DNA from: Aeoliella sp052161615
Lineage (GTDB): Bacteria; Planctomycetota; Planctomycetia; Pirellulales; Lacipirellulaceae
Direction: 5' to 3'
Length of the DNA: 64,000 nt
Assembly: GCF_052161615.1 (NCBI RefSeq)
Contig: NZ_CP197417.1
Coordinates: 3,782,001-3,846,000 of the forward strand
Shown here piece after piece: positions 34,763 to 43,608 of the stretch. The notes under the pieces were generated by a model. It was given only the letters and a program-made list of their open reading frames with translations, was not told where the DNA came from and did no database searches. Made by a program: the position numbers and the translations under genes. The first letter of the stretch is position 1, and each line of letters opens with the position of its first letter.

Positions 34763-36043
34763 CTACCAGTAACTCTCGACGCCGAAAATGGCACCATTGT
34801 AGAACGGGTCGCCCGTGTACGGGAAACGTCCCTCGTCCGGCGAGAACGTAATCTGGTCGGGTGCAACCGCCACGCTGGTGACGTACATCATCTGCCAGCC
34901 CGCCTTCAGCGATACGTTTGGCCGCAAGTGATAGCGGGCAACCAGCTGGAATTCGCCGATAAACGCAAGGCTGGGCTCGCGGTTGTTCACGATAAAGCTG
35001 CTATCCGGGTCGTTGGTGATCGTCAGTTGCGAACGAGCCTTCGCATCGTTCAGGAACGGACCACCCTTGCCCATGAACTCGACGTTCCAGCGGCTGCGTT
35101 CCATTAACAAACTGTAACCTAACTGCATGCCGAACAGGTCGTTGTTGGTGCGGATGTTGTAGTTGCCGTCCTCCCCCCCGAACGCGGTGATGTCGGTCGC
35201 ACTCCAGTCGAGCGTGTCGACCATGTCCATATACCGCAGGCCGAACAGAAACTGCTGAGTAGGGCCTTCGTTCGCCGTGCGAACCCATTCGCCGCCGGGC
35301 GTGAGCATCATGCGATCGCGGCCGAGTCGCTGGGCAACCCGGTAGTTCCATTCGAAGCTGCTAAACCGGCTATCGTAGTTGACAGCCATCGAACGCGAAC
35401 CATCGAACGAGTCGTTGAAGTCGGAAATACCCGTGGGAACAAACAGAGTCTGTCCGCCGGTGCTACTGGTGAGCACGTCGTCCTGGGACGATTCGCCGCC
35501 GCCGAACGCCGTGAACTCCGTCAAATGGTCGCGATTGTAAATGTCGCGAAACAAGAAGCGTCCAAGCGTCAGCCGTACCGAGGTGTTCGCACCCGGATCG
35601 GTCCGCGACAATTGCAACGTGCGAGTCGAAGAGTTGTCGACGCCCAAGATCACGTCGTCACGTTTCCACATACGGTTGAGAACCACCGCCTCGACGTCGC
35701 CGTACCACCAGCCGCGTCGCAGCCAGCTTCCGGTGCTCTCGGTGATGGCGGGCCGGCAACCGTAGATGTCTTCCGGCGACTCGTTGAGCGCGGCGTAGTC
35801 GTCGTAGCCACCCATGCCTCCCAAGAGGCTGCGGTCCTCGACGGCATCTGCCGGCGTGGGTTCCAGTGGTGCGTACGCCTCGCCCATATCGCCCATGCCG
35901 GGTTCAATGGCTTCGACGCCTAACCCCGCTCCATCGAGCGTGGTTGAAGGCATGGTTAGATCCTGCGCCGTTGCAACACTGGTTGCCAACAACGCGGCGG
36001 TGATCCAACAAAACGGATAAGCAGCAGGTTTATGCCTGGTCAC
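34763..36043 (-). CDS. BBP7-family outer membrane beta-barrel protein
   Basis: 426 residues with a signal peptide of about 26 residues ending ATAQ. The characteristic start of the barrel domain is visible (WLRRGWWYGDVEAVVLNRMW), followed by many short amphipathic strands ending in aromatic residues (NYDSRFSSFEWNYRVAQRLG, QFLFGLRYMDMVDTLDWSAT). The C-terminus ends in YNGAIFGVESYW, an aromatic last residue typical of outer-membrane barrels. The BBP7 (DUF1551) family is characteristic of planctomycetes. It is probably an outer-membrane protein of unknown cargo. It precedes the MMPL exporter gene, suggesting a shared export path. Confidence 0.82.
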   Translation of the reverse strand: MTRHKPAAYPFCWITAALLATSVATAQDLTMPSTTLDGAGLGVEAIEPGMGDMGEAYAPLEPTPADAVEDRSLLGGMGGYDDYAALNESPEDIYGCRPAITESTGSWLRRGWWYGDVEAVVLNRMWKRDDVILGVDNSSTRTLQLSRTDPGANTSVRLTLGRFLFRDIYNRDHLTEFTAFGGGESSQDDVLTSSTGGQTLFVPTGISDFNDSFDGSRSMAVNYDSRFSSFEWNYRVAQRLGRDRMMLTPGGEWVRTANEGPTQQFLFGLRYMDMVDTLDWSATDITAFGGEDGNYNIRTNNDLFGMQLGYSLLMERSRWNVEFMGKGGPFLNDAKARSQLTITNDPDSSFIVNNREPSLAFIGEFQLVARYHLRPNVSLKAGWQMMYVTSVAVAPDQITFSPDEGRFPYTGDPFYNGAIFGVESYW

Positions 36044-36344
36044 GGATTGATTCTCCTGTCGTCCCGTGCCCTAATTCAAATAGGCGTTCGAACCACAATC
36101 GCTGGCCACACCAATTACGATGTGAAACCGACGTTGCGACGGCTCGAAGCCCCCCCGGGGGACGCGCGGTCTGTCCACCTGTGCTGGTTCATCGTCTTTT
36201 GGCTGCCCGCAATACAGGAATAACTGCTAGAATCCTTCGAATCGGCACAACCGCTCCTGCGGGCAAGGTCGTCGGCACCCGCAAACTTTGCCAAGTCGCA
36301 CGCAGCTTTACACTCACTCACCGTCTCTTCCACCGGAGGCTCGA
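36044..36344. promoter_or_regulatory. Divergent region between BBP7 gene and tal
   Basis: 301 bases with no plausible gene. Promoters for both flanking genes must lie here, but I see no strong -35/-10 pair. Only the tal ribosome site (CGGAGG, just before 36345) is clear. Confidence 0.4.
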
Positions 36345-37403
36345 ATGACGTCGCCCCTTAAATCGCTCATTGCTTGCGGCACAAAGCTGTGGCTCGATTC
36401 GGTAGATCCCGATCTGGTCACCAAGAACCGGCAAATGGGAGCGACCGGAGCGACCTCGAATCCCATTATCATCTCCGACCTCGTGAAGTCAGGAAAGTTC
36501 GACCAGCAACTAACCCGGTTGCTAGCGTCGGGAAGCGCTTCGGACAACGAAATCGCCTGGCTACTCACCGACCAGATGGTCACGAGCGCCGAGCGGGTGT
36601 TCGCACCTGTCTGGCAGGCGACGAGCGGAAACGATGGCTACGTGAGCTTCGAGCTCGACCCGCTGCTCGAAGACCCACAGCGCGATCTGTCGCATACCGA
36701 TCGCGTTGAGCAATACGTCGAGCTGGGCAAGCGCTGGAGCAGCGAGCACAGGAATCGAATGATCAAGGTGCCAGCGACGCCAGCAGGCCTCGACGCCGTG
36801 GGGCCGCTCGCGGCGGCCGGCGTGCCGCTGAACGTGACACTCATATTCTCCCAGCGGCAGTACCAGCAGGCCCGCGACGCGGTGTGGCGGGGTGCCCAGA
36901 AGCGTCAGTCGCTGGCGAGCTTTAAGAGCGTCTACAGCATCTTCATTTCTCGCGTCGACGTTTACACCGAAAAGCACGTCCCCACGCTGAGCCCCGCGGC
37001 TCAAGGCCAGGTCGGCATCGTCAATGCCAAGCGGCTGTGGGCCGACAATCACGACTTCTGGGCCTCGAAGGGCGTTCCGCTCGACCAGGAGATCGTCTTC
37101 GCCAGCACCGGCAGCAAGAAGCCCGAAGACCCACCTTGGAAGTACGTCGCGGCCCTAGCCGGCAGCGACATCCAAACCAACCCACCCGCCACCAACGACG
37201 CGGTGGAGGCCAGTGGGCTCACTTTCACGCGTACTGTCGACAAGCTCCCTCCGGCAGAAGTTCTCGCTGAAATCGACCAAAAGGTCGACATGGAGCACCT
37301 GGAGAAGACTTTGATGGACGAGGGGATCGCCAAGTTCGCCGATCCCCAGCACGCCCTGCTCGCCCTCTTGGCCAGCAAGCGGCGGGAACTCGCAGGCGTT
37401 TGA
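36345..37403 (+). CDS. tal: Transaldolase
   Basis: 352 residues from ATG at 36345, with CGGAGG seven bases upstream. The frame is open further upstream, but MTSPLKSLIACGTKLWLDSV is the family start. Asp18 (WLDS), TGATSNPIII, Glu103 (SFELDP) and the Schiff-base Lys141 in NRMIKVPAT are all in place. It transfers dihydroxyacetone units in the non-oxidative pentose phosphate pathway. The length fits the longer transaldolase class. It stands alone. Confidence 0.95.
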   Translation: MTSPLKSLIACGTKLWLDSVDPDLVTKNRQMGATGATSNPIIISDLVKSGKFDQQLTRLLASGSASDNEIAWLLTDQMVTSAERVFAPVWQATSGNDGYVSFELDPLLEDPQRDLSHTDRVEQYVELGKRWSSEHRNRMIKVPATPAGLDAVGPLAAAGVPLNVTLIFSQRQYQQARDAVWRGAQKRQSLASFKSVYSIFISRVDVYTEKHVPTLSPAAQGQVGIVNAKRLWADNHDFWASKGVPLDQEIVFASTGSKKPEDPPWKYVAALAGSDIQTNPPATNDAVEASGLTFTRTVDKLPPAEVLAEIDQKVDMEHLEKTLMDEGIAKFADPQHALLALLASKRRELAGV

Positions 37404-37510
37404 AGCGAGGGCGGCGCCGGATTAAGCTATCAACCTAGCCCAGCCACAAGCAGCTAAATCGCTACAGGTTGCAGAATCGGTTGCTCCCCAGCCGATAAAG
37501 GGAAGGATAC

Positions 37511-37539
37511 TTGACTTAGTTTAGCAACTTACGTAACAT
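37511..37539 (+). promoter_or_regulatory. Sigma-70-type promoter candidate for cysH
   Basis: TTGACT (37511-37516) and TAACAT (37534-37539) are separated by exactly 17 bases, 54 bases before the cysH start. The spacer contains TTTAGCAACTTACG with partial dyad symmetry, where the downstream Rrf2 regulator could bind. Confidence 0.6.
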
Positions 37540-37592
37540 TCAAGCCAAATCCGAATTCCCTCGCCCTGCAAGCGAATCTGGAGCCGCATCCC

Positions 37593-38363
37593 ATGAGCGC
37601 CGTCACGCCCGAGGCCCCCTCGCCAATGGTCCTTGCCACTGAACCCTCCGCCGAGTTTCTCGCGGAGCTTGCCGAAGCCAGCCGGCGGCTGGAGACGGCC
37701 ACTCCCGACGAGATCATCGCCTGGGGTGCCGAGCGATTTGGAAGTGGCCTGACGATGGCGACCGCCTTTGGCCCCGAAGGGTGCTTAATTCTGGCGATCC
37801 TGGCGAAGGTGGCTCCTTCGACGTACGTCTTTAATCTCGATACCGGCTACCAATTCCAAGCCACGCTCGACCTCCGCGACCGTATCGCCGAGAAGTACGG
37901 CATCGAAGTCGAGATGCTGCAGCCGGAACTCACGGTGCCCGAGTACGAAGCAAAGCACGGCGGACCGCTGTACGTGACCAACTCCAACCAGTGCTGCTTC
38001 GATCGGAAGATTAAAGTGCTACACCGCGGCCTCGCTGGCCGTACGGCTTGGATGAGCGGTATTCGTCGCGACCAGAGTAACGATCGTGCGCAGTCCGACA
38101 TCGTGGGCTGGGACAAGAAGTTCAACCTGGTGAAGATCAGTCCGCTGGCGAATTCGACCAAGAAAGACATTTGGTCGCGGATCGTCAAAGAAGACATCCC
38201 CTATAATCCCATGCACGATCAAGGTTATCCTAGTATCGGCTGCTGGCCTTGCACGCGTGCCGTGATGGAAGGCGAAACCGACGAACGCGCCGGACGATGG
38301 AGCGGCACCGGCAAGACCGAGTGCGGTTTGCACTCTGTCGAGCAGCAAGGTAGCGGTATCTAA
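37593..38363 (+). CDS. cysH: Adenylyl-sulfate (APS) reductase, assimilatory, iron-sulfur type
   Basis: 256 residues. The PP-loop-like nucleotide site is seen in TAFGPEGCLILAILAK. Four cysteines with the spacing of the 4Fe-4S cluster are present: Cys134-Cys135 (SNQCCFDRK) and Cys217/Cys220 (IGCWPCTRA). The catalytic Cys244 is in KTECGLH. The cluster cysteines point to the APS-using enzyme, not the PAPS-only one. SGIRRDQSNDRAQ is the substrate arch. It makes sulfite for cysteine synthesis. An Rrf2 regulator gene follows by 35 bases and probably controls it. Confidence 0.94.
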   Translation: MSAVTPEAPSPMVLATEPSAEFLAELAEASRRLETATPDEIIAWGAERFGSGLTMATAFGPEGCLILAILAKVAPSTYVFNLDTGYQFQATLDLRDRIAEKYGIEVEMLQPELTVPEYEAKHGGPLYVTNSNQCCFDRKIKVLHRGLAGRTAWMSGIRRDQSNDRAQSDIVGWDKKFNLVKISPLANSTKKDIWSRIVKEDIPYNPMHDQGYPSIGCWPCTRAVMEGETDERAGRWSGTGKTECGLHSVEQQGSGI

Positions 38364-38398
38364 CCAACCTTCCCTCGTATTGCGAGCACCCTACCGTC

Positions 38399-38824
38399 GT
38401 GAAGTTGAGCGCGAAGACCGAGTATGGCTGCCTAGCCATGTTGCATCTGGCCGAGCAGTATCCGCTGAACGAGCCGGTACAGATTCGCAAAGTGGCGGCC
38501 GATCACGGCATCCCGTGGCGGTTCCTGGTGCAGATCCTGCTCGAGCTCAAACGGGGCGGGCTGGTGAGCAGCACCCGCGGAGCCTCAGGCGGGTACCAGT
38601 TGGCTCGCGAGCCCGAGGACATCAGCCTCGCCGAAGTCATCGCGGTGCTCGAAGGATGCGATCCGACCACCGGCGAGGACGACCCGCTCGATGGCCTACG
38701 AAGCGCCCTGTACGCCGCGTGCCGCGAGGCCCAAGCTGCCGAGCAAGAGCGCCTTTCCGGAATTTCGCTATCCGATTTGCTGGAATACGCCGGCGGACGG
38801 CGCGAGCCGATGTGGTATATATAG
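38399..38824 (+). CDS. Rrf2 family transcriptional regulator
   Basis: 141 residues starting at GTG. The winged helix-turn-helix is complete (MKLSAKTEYGCLAMLHLAEQ, VQIRKVAADHGIPWRFLVQI, then GLVSSTRGASGGYQLAREPE). Only two cysteines lie in the sensor segment (Cys87 and Cys108), fewer than the three of iron-sulfur IscR, so a CymR-like role without a cluster is plausible. Position right after cysH suggests control of sulfur assimilation, as in Gram-positive CymR. The target promoter may be the one at 37511-37539. Confidence 0.9.
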   Translation: MKLSAKTEYGCLAMLHLAEQYPLNEPVQIRKVAADHGIPWRFLVQILLELKRGGLVSSTRGASGGYQLAREPEDISLAEVIAVLEGCDPTTGEDDPLDGLRSALYAACREAQAAEQERLSGISLSDLLEYAGGRREPMWYI

Positions 38825-38870
38825 GGTTTTCCTACCAAGCACTTGTTGGTCCCCATTGGGAGATGGCTCG

Positions 38871-39962
38871 ATGCGTCGCTGTCTCGTGATCTTGCTGGTG
38901 GCATGCATGGTTGCAGCCGCACCCGCGCAAACGGCGCTTGCCTGCTCGGCGGCATTGCTGCGAATCGCTGATCGACCGGTCATGGTGCGAAACTACGACT
39001 GGCACATCGGCAACGCCCTCTTGATGATGAATCAGCCCGGCATCGCCAAGCGGGCTTTGGCGTTTGACAATCCTGCCGAGTGGACCAGCAAGTACGGCAG
39101 CATAAGCGTGAACCAGTACGGCCGCGAACTGCCGGTGGATGGCATCAACGATCAAGGTCTTGCGATCGCCGTGCTATGGCTCGACGAGACCGAGTACCCC
39201 GCGACCGACGAACGTCCCTCGGTTAGCCCCGCGCAGTGGGTGCAGTATCAGCTCGACACGGCCAAGTCCGTCGAGGAAGTACTGGCCAGCGACAATCTCA
39301 TCCGCATCAATCCCTACGGAAATGCGAAGGTTCATTACTTTGTCAGCGATGCAACTGGTGACTGCGCGGTGATCGACTTCCTGGAGGGCCGCATGGTGGC
39401 GCACCGTGGCGACCAGCTTCAGTTCGACCAAATCACCAACAGCACCTGCTCCGAAAGCCAGGGCTGCATGGTGGGCTTTGAAGGTTTCGGTGGCAATGAC
39501 GCGATTCCCGCCGACACCAAATCCCTCAGCCGCTACGCACGCCTTGCATCCGTGGCGGCGAAGCTCGAAACCACTAACAAGCCGCTTCACCAGGTAGGAT
39601 TTGACACCATCCATCAAGTCCGCCAGCGTTCGACGCAGTGGCAGCTGGTGTACGACCTCAAGGCGAAGAAGATGTTCTTCCGCACGATGAACCATTCAAA
39701 GATCCGCGAGATTGAACTCGCCGAGTGCGAGTTCGACGCCGAAAAGCCCACAATGATTCTCGATATCGAGGCCCCGCTCGAAGGGGATGTGATCGGGCAT
39801 TTCCGCGAGTACAGCCGCGACGCCAACAAATCGCTCGTCGAAAAGTCGGTGGCCGGCACGAAGTTCGCGCAAAGCTTTCCGCCCGCCGTGGTTCAGATGG
39901 TAATCAACTACCCGGATCACGCGTGCGTTCCGGCGAAAACCGAAGCAGCGGCGACTCCGTAG
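38871..39962 (+). CDS. Secreted linear amide C-N hydrolase (choloylglycine hydrolase/penicillin acylase family)
   Basis: 363 residues from ATG at 38871, with GGGAG upstream. A signal peptide ends at ALA, leaving Cys25 as the new N-terminus (CSAALLRIADRPVMVRNYDW), the Ntn-hydrolase nucleophile. The conserved RNYDW, GINDQGLAIAVLWLDETEY and Asn/Arg positions further on match this family. Likely substrates are N-acyl amides such as penicillin V, bile-acid conjugates or acyl-homoserine lactones. The sequence does not choose between them. A different N-terminus in the longer open frame is unlikely because it would bury the signal peptide. Confidence 0.85.
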   Translation: MRRCLVILLVACMVAAAPAQTALACSAALLRIADRPVMVRNYDWHIGNALLMMNQPGIAKRALAFDNPAEWTSKYGSISVNQYGRELPVDGINDQGLAIAVLWLDETEYPATDERPSVSPAQWVQYQLDTAKSVEEVLASDNLIRINPYGNAKVHYFVSDATGDCAVIDFLEGRMVAHRGDQLQFDQITNSTCSESQGCMVGFEGFGGNDAIPADTKSLSRYARLASVAAKLETTNKPLHQVGFDTIHQVRQRSTQWQLVYDLKAKKMFFRTMNHSKIREIELAECEFDAEKPTMILDIEAPLEGDVIGHFREYSRDANKSLVEKSVAGTKFAQSFPPAVVQMVINYPDHACVPAKTEAAATP

Positions 39963-39969
39963 TTCCACT

Positions 39970-41100
39970 TCACGCTTGAAGCGACTTCTCGTAAAGCCGG
40001 TACGTCTTGTACCGCTTCGCTCCGGCCTTCTCCAATGTTTTCTTGGAGAGGTCGTTCGACTCCAGCACCCATGAGAATTCTGCCTCTTCGACGCCGTGCT
40101 TCATCACCGGCTCAATCAGCCCCCGAGCGAGCGTGATTCCGACGCCCCAGTTCTGGTACTCGGGGAGCACATTGGCACTGATCACCCGCATGCGTTTGAT
40201 CTCGCGGCGACGTGTCAGCAACTTGATAAATCCAAACGGCAGCAGTCTGCCATCGATCTCGCGAATGCGACCGTTGTAGTCGAGTAGACCGAAAATGACG
40301 CCGATCGGTTTTCCCTCGACCTCGGCGACCACTGTCAGGTCGGGGACAATCATGTGCTTGAGCTGCCCCGCAAGTTCGCCCACCTCGGCTTCGGTGAGTG
40401 GCACGAAGCCCCACGTCCCGGAAAGCGCCTTGTTGTAGATGTGCAGGAACATCTCGACGTCGGCACGAAAATTCCGTCGATCCAGTGGCCGGAGTTTTAC
40501 TCCGAATCGCTCGCGAATACCTTCGTCGATCATTTGATGCTTCTTGCTCATCGAGTCAAGCATGTCGACGTGACCCCAGTAGGCGTAGAGGTCCTGGATC
40601 TTCGAGAACCCTGCCGCCTCGATCAGCCGCGCGTAGTACGTGCGGTTGTAGGTCATCATGAACATCGGTGGGGAATCGAATCCCTCGATCAATAGCCCCC
40701 ACTCGTAGTTAATCGACGGGTTCGTCGGGCCGCGCACTTCGGTCATCCCCTGCCCCGCTAGCCACTCGCAGGCGGTGTTCAGAAGCGGTGTCGAGATTTC
40801 AGGATCGTCGATGGACTCGAAAAATCCGAAAAATCCCAGCTTGTCTTTGTGCCAGTCGTTGTGGGCGTGGTTGACGATGGCCGCCACACGCCCGCAGGTT
40901 TCGCCATCCCGCTGCGCGATAAAAGTCTGCACGGTGGCCGTTTTGTGGAACGGGTGCCGACGATAACCTACGAGGCCCTTTTGCTCATGCCTTAGCGGCG
41001 GGACCCAATTGGGGTCGCCCCGGTAGATCTGCCAAGGAAGTTCGAGGAACTCGCGCTGCTCGCGGCGACTAGAAACGGGTAGGATGCGGACGTTGGACAT
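39970..41100 (-). CDS. GNAT-family N-acetyltransferase-like protein
   Basis: 376 residues. It begins MSNVRILPVSSRREQREFLE, and FLELPWQIYRGDPNWVPPL is the start typical of a large uncharacterised acetyltransferase-like family (YghO-type). A conserved block GPTNPSINYEWGLLIEGFDS and a C-terminal acetyl-CoA-like segment (ISANVLPEYQNWGVGITLAR, then SWVLESNDLSKKTLEKAGAK) support a GNAT fold. No substrate is known. It overlaps no neighbour and converges with the amide hydrolase gene eight bases away. Confidence 0.82.
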   Translation of the reverse strand: MSNVRILPVSSRREQREFLELPWQIYRGDPNWVPPLRHEQKGLVGYRRHPFHKTATVQTFIAQRDGETCGRVAAIVNHAHNDWHKDKLGFFGFFESIDDPEISTPLLNTACEWLAGQGMTEVRGPTNPSINYEWGLLIEGFDSPPMFMMTYNRTYYARLIEAAGFSKIQDLYAYWGHVDMLDSMSKKHQMIDEGIRERFGVKLRPLDRRNFRADVEMFLHIYNKALSGTWGFVPLTEAEVGELAGQLKHMIVPDLTVVAEVEGKPIGVIFGLLDYNGRIREIDGRLLPFGFIKLLTRRREIKRMRVISANVLPEYQNWGVGITLARGLIEPVMKHGVEEAEFSWVLESNDLSKKTLEKAGAKRYKTYRLYEKSLQA

Positions 41101-41160
41101 AGGGCGGAGTGTAAACGCCCGACGTGATTTGCGAAACGCCAGACGCTAAAACGCCAGCTC

Positions 41161-42162
41161 ATGCCTCGCTGCCTCGTCACCGGTGCCACGGGTTTCATCG
41201 GGCCTCGACTCATTACGAACTTGCAAGCCGCCGGCGGCGATGTCCGCTGTCTGGTGCGGGCTTCGGCCGACACGTCACGGCTCACGCCGCTGGGGGTTCA
41301 GCTCGTCCCGGGCGACGTGACCGACCGCGAGTCGCTGGCCGCCGCGCTTTCGGACGTCGATTTTGTGTTCCATTTGGCTGGCCGGACCTTCGCCCGCAGC
41401 TACGGCGAATTTGCGGCCGTGAACGAGGCGGGCTGCGACAACGTGGCGGCCGCCGCCGCGGGTGCGGCGAATCCCCCCGTGGTGGTAGTGGTCAGTTCGC
41501 TAGCAGCCGCCGGCCCCTCGCCTGTCGGCAAGGCGCACACCGAGCGAGACACTCCCGAACCGATCTCGCACTACGGCCGCAGCAAACTCGCTGGCGAGAT
41601 CGCCGCGCGAAAGTGGGCGGCGGATGTCCCGATTTCGATCGTTCGCCCCCCCGCCGTGTTCGGCCCCGGCGACCGCGCGGGGTTGGTGCTGGCGAAGTCG
41701 ATTCAGAAGTCAGGCATCCACGTGGTGCACAGGCCGGATCTGCCCCTATCGCTCGTCCACGCCGACGACTTGGCCGAAGCGTTGCTGCTCGTCGCCCGCT
41801 GCGGCGAGCGACTCGACCCCACTGACCCACGCGGAAAAGGCGTCTACTACGCGTGCGACCCCGCCGTCTCGTCGTACATCGACATGGGGCAAATGCTCGC
41901 CAATGGACTTGGCAGGAAACTTCGCATTCTGAAAGTCCGCCGCTGGGCACTCAACACCGCGGCGTGCTTTGGCGAACTCGGGAGCCGCATCACTGGGCGC
42001 ACGTCGCCGCTGAACTTCGACAAAGTCCGCGAAGGAACCGCCTCGGGCTGGGTTGCCTCGCCCGCGAAACTCGCCTCACAGACCAACTTCGCGCCTGCCC
42101 GCTCGCTCGCCGAGCGTTATCGCGAGACGATTGAGTGGTACCGCAGCGAAGGTTGGCTTTAG
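41161..42162 (+). CDS. NAD(P)-dependent epimerase/dehydratase (extended SDR)
   Basis: 333 residues. The N-terminal nucleotide motif TGATGFIG follows MPRCLV. The catalytic pair is YGRSK (Tyr and Lys), and the serine sits in VVVSSLAAAG. SIVRPPAVFGPGD and VHADDLAEALLLVA are typical of the extended short-chain dehydrogenase fold. The substrate could be a sugar nucleotide or a sterol-like or flavonoid-like compound. No partner gene decides it. The stop is 15 bases from the convergent DUF1559 gene. Confidence 0.85.
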   Translation: MPRCLVTGATGFIGPRLITNLQAAGGDVRCLVRASADTSRLTPLGVQLVPGDVTDRESLAAALSDVDFVFHLAGRTFARSYGEFAAVNEAGCDNVAAAAAGAANPPVVVVVSSLAAAGPSPVGKAHTERDTPEPISHYGRSKLAGEIAARKWAADVPISIVRPPAVFGPGDRAGLVLAKSIQKSGIHVVHRPDLPLSLVHADDLAEALLLVARCGERLDPTDPRGKGVYYACDPAVSSYIDMGQMLANGLGRKLRILKVRRWALNTAACFGELGSRITGRTSPLNFDKVREGTASGWVASPAKLASQTNFAPARSLAERYRETIEWYRSEGWL

Positions 42163-42176
42163 GGCGTGAGCGGGGC

Positions 42177-43199
42177 CTACTGCACGGGCACTGGGATCTC
42201 GCCCCCATCGCGCGTTGCCATACCGCGCCAAACGGCGAGGTCGATCTCGTCGGGAATCGACTGAACCGATCCATCGACCATTGCCACCGAAACGATGCCT
42301 GGATGGTAACTGCGCGAAGTAATCATGGCATAAGTTGGACTGCCTGCGTTGCCATTGCGACCCTCCTGCCACGAATTATAGTCGCCATCGACTTCGACAC
42401 CATTGTAGTCGAACTTTACGTAAGTGTTTGGCGGCATCGTGGCCGTAATGCCCGTGTGATGGACACGCCCATCGGGCCATTCGGTGTGACCAGTGTCTTT
42501 TTTATCGTTCCCCGACGCGACCACCGCCTCAGCTGCTGCCACCGTGTTAGGGATCGTCGTGGTTCCCGGCCCCGCGTTTCGGTTGTAGTGCGTCCAAGCC
42601 TTCACTTCACCCGCGAGTAGCGTGTTGGAGGTTCCATCGGTAATTCGCCGGAGAGCAAGATTGCTATTCGGATAGAACACGCCGTCCCCTCCCTTGTTCG
42701 TCTTGGGATCGAACACAAACCAGGTTCCCATGTTGAACCCGTAGTTCGTCGCCCACAGCGTAGGTCTAGCATCGGTGAACACCCGAGGTTCGCTGCTACG
42801 CGAATCACTCGGGCACTGAAACGTCTCGATGCGAACGTTGTTGACAGCGGGCTGCTTGTCCCATCCCAACTCCAGGTTCACCAAATTTTGGAGCGAAGCC
42901 TCTTCAATGTACGGTAGGATGCGACCATGGACGCCCCAAGAACCATTGTTGTCAGCACTGGTTGAGGCCAGATCGATAACCGCGCTCGGCGGCAGCTTCT
43001 TATGGGCACTCTCGTGATTGAGCACGCCGAGGGCCAGCTGTTTCAGATGGTTCTTGCACTCCGTCCGCCGCGCGGCCTCTCGTGCCGCTTGCACCGCCGG
43101 GAGCAACAGGGCAACCAGGATACCAATGATCGCGATGACCACCAGGAGTTCAACAAGCGTAAAAGCCGACCGACGTACGTCGAGCAGGGGAACCGTCAT
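42177..43199 (-). CDS. DUF1559 protein with type IV pilin-like N-terminus
   Basis: 340 residues from ATG at 43199. The open frame extends further, but MTVPLLDVRRSAFTLVELLV is the normal start. It carries the same prepilin and helix block as the DUF1559 protein at 1124-2227 (AFTLVELLVVIAIIGILVA, then LLPAVQAAREAARR) and the C-terminal SYHPGIVSVAMVDGSVQSIP. Between these, the two proteins diverge. It is probably exported by a pseudopilin-like route. The function is unknown. Confidence 0.9.
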   Translation of the reverse strand: MTVPLLDVRRSAFTLVELLVVIAIIGILVALLLPAVQAAREAARRTECKNHLKQLALGVLNHESAHKKLPPSAVIDLASTSADNNGSWGVHGRILPYIEEASLQNLVNLELGWDKQPAVNNVRIETFQCPSDSRSSEPRVFTDARPTLWATNYGFNMGTWFVFDPKTNKGGDGVFYPNSNLALRRITDGTSNTLLAGEVKAWTHYNRNAGPGTTTIPNTVAAAEAVVASGNDKKDTGHTEWPDGRVHHTGITATMPPNTYVKFDYNGVEVDGDYNSWQEGRNGNAGSPTYAMITSRSYHPGIVSVAMVDGSVQSIPDEIDLAVWRGMATRDGGEIPVPVQ

Positions 43200-43404
43200 A
43201 GAAATGGCCCAAATAGAGAGATGAATTGCCGCACCGCAATTCGTCACGGGCCTGATCGGACGAACTTCGGGCAAGTGTAGTCGGGCGGAAGGCGGAAGTC
43301 CAGCGAACCTTACTAGATTCCGCCCCCAAAACCCCACTGGCGGCGAGAAGGCGAATTGCTATATTAAAAGTCTCGGCCGCCGGCCCTCCGGCAGCCCCCC
43401 TCAC

Positions 43405-43478
<74 letters not shown>

Positions 43479-43608
43479 CTTCTTAACTCTTGGCCAGATA
43501 GTCACTTCTGGCCTCCCGCCGGGCGGTAATTGCCAAGGCTCCCGTTGGTTTAGAGTACACGCTAGACCCTTCCGCTTTGCCCCCCGGCCGCTCGATCTGG
43601 CGCTACGC

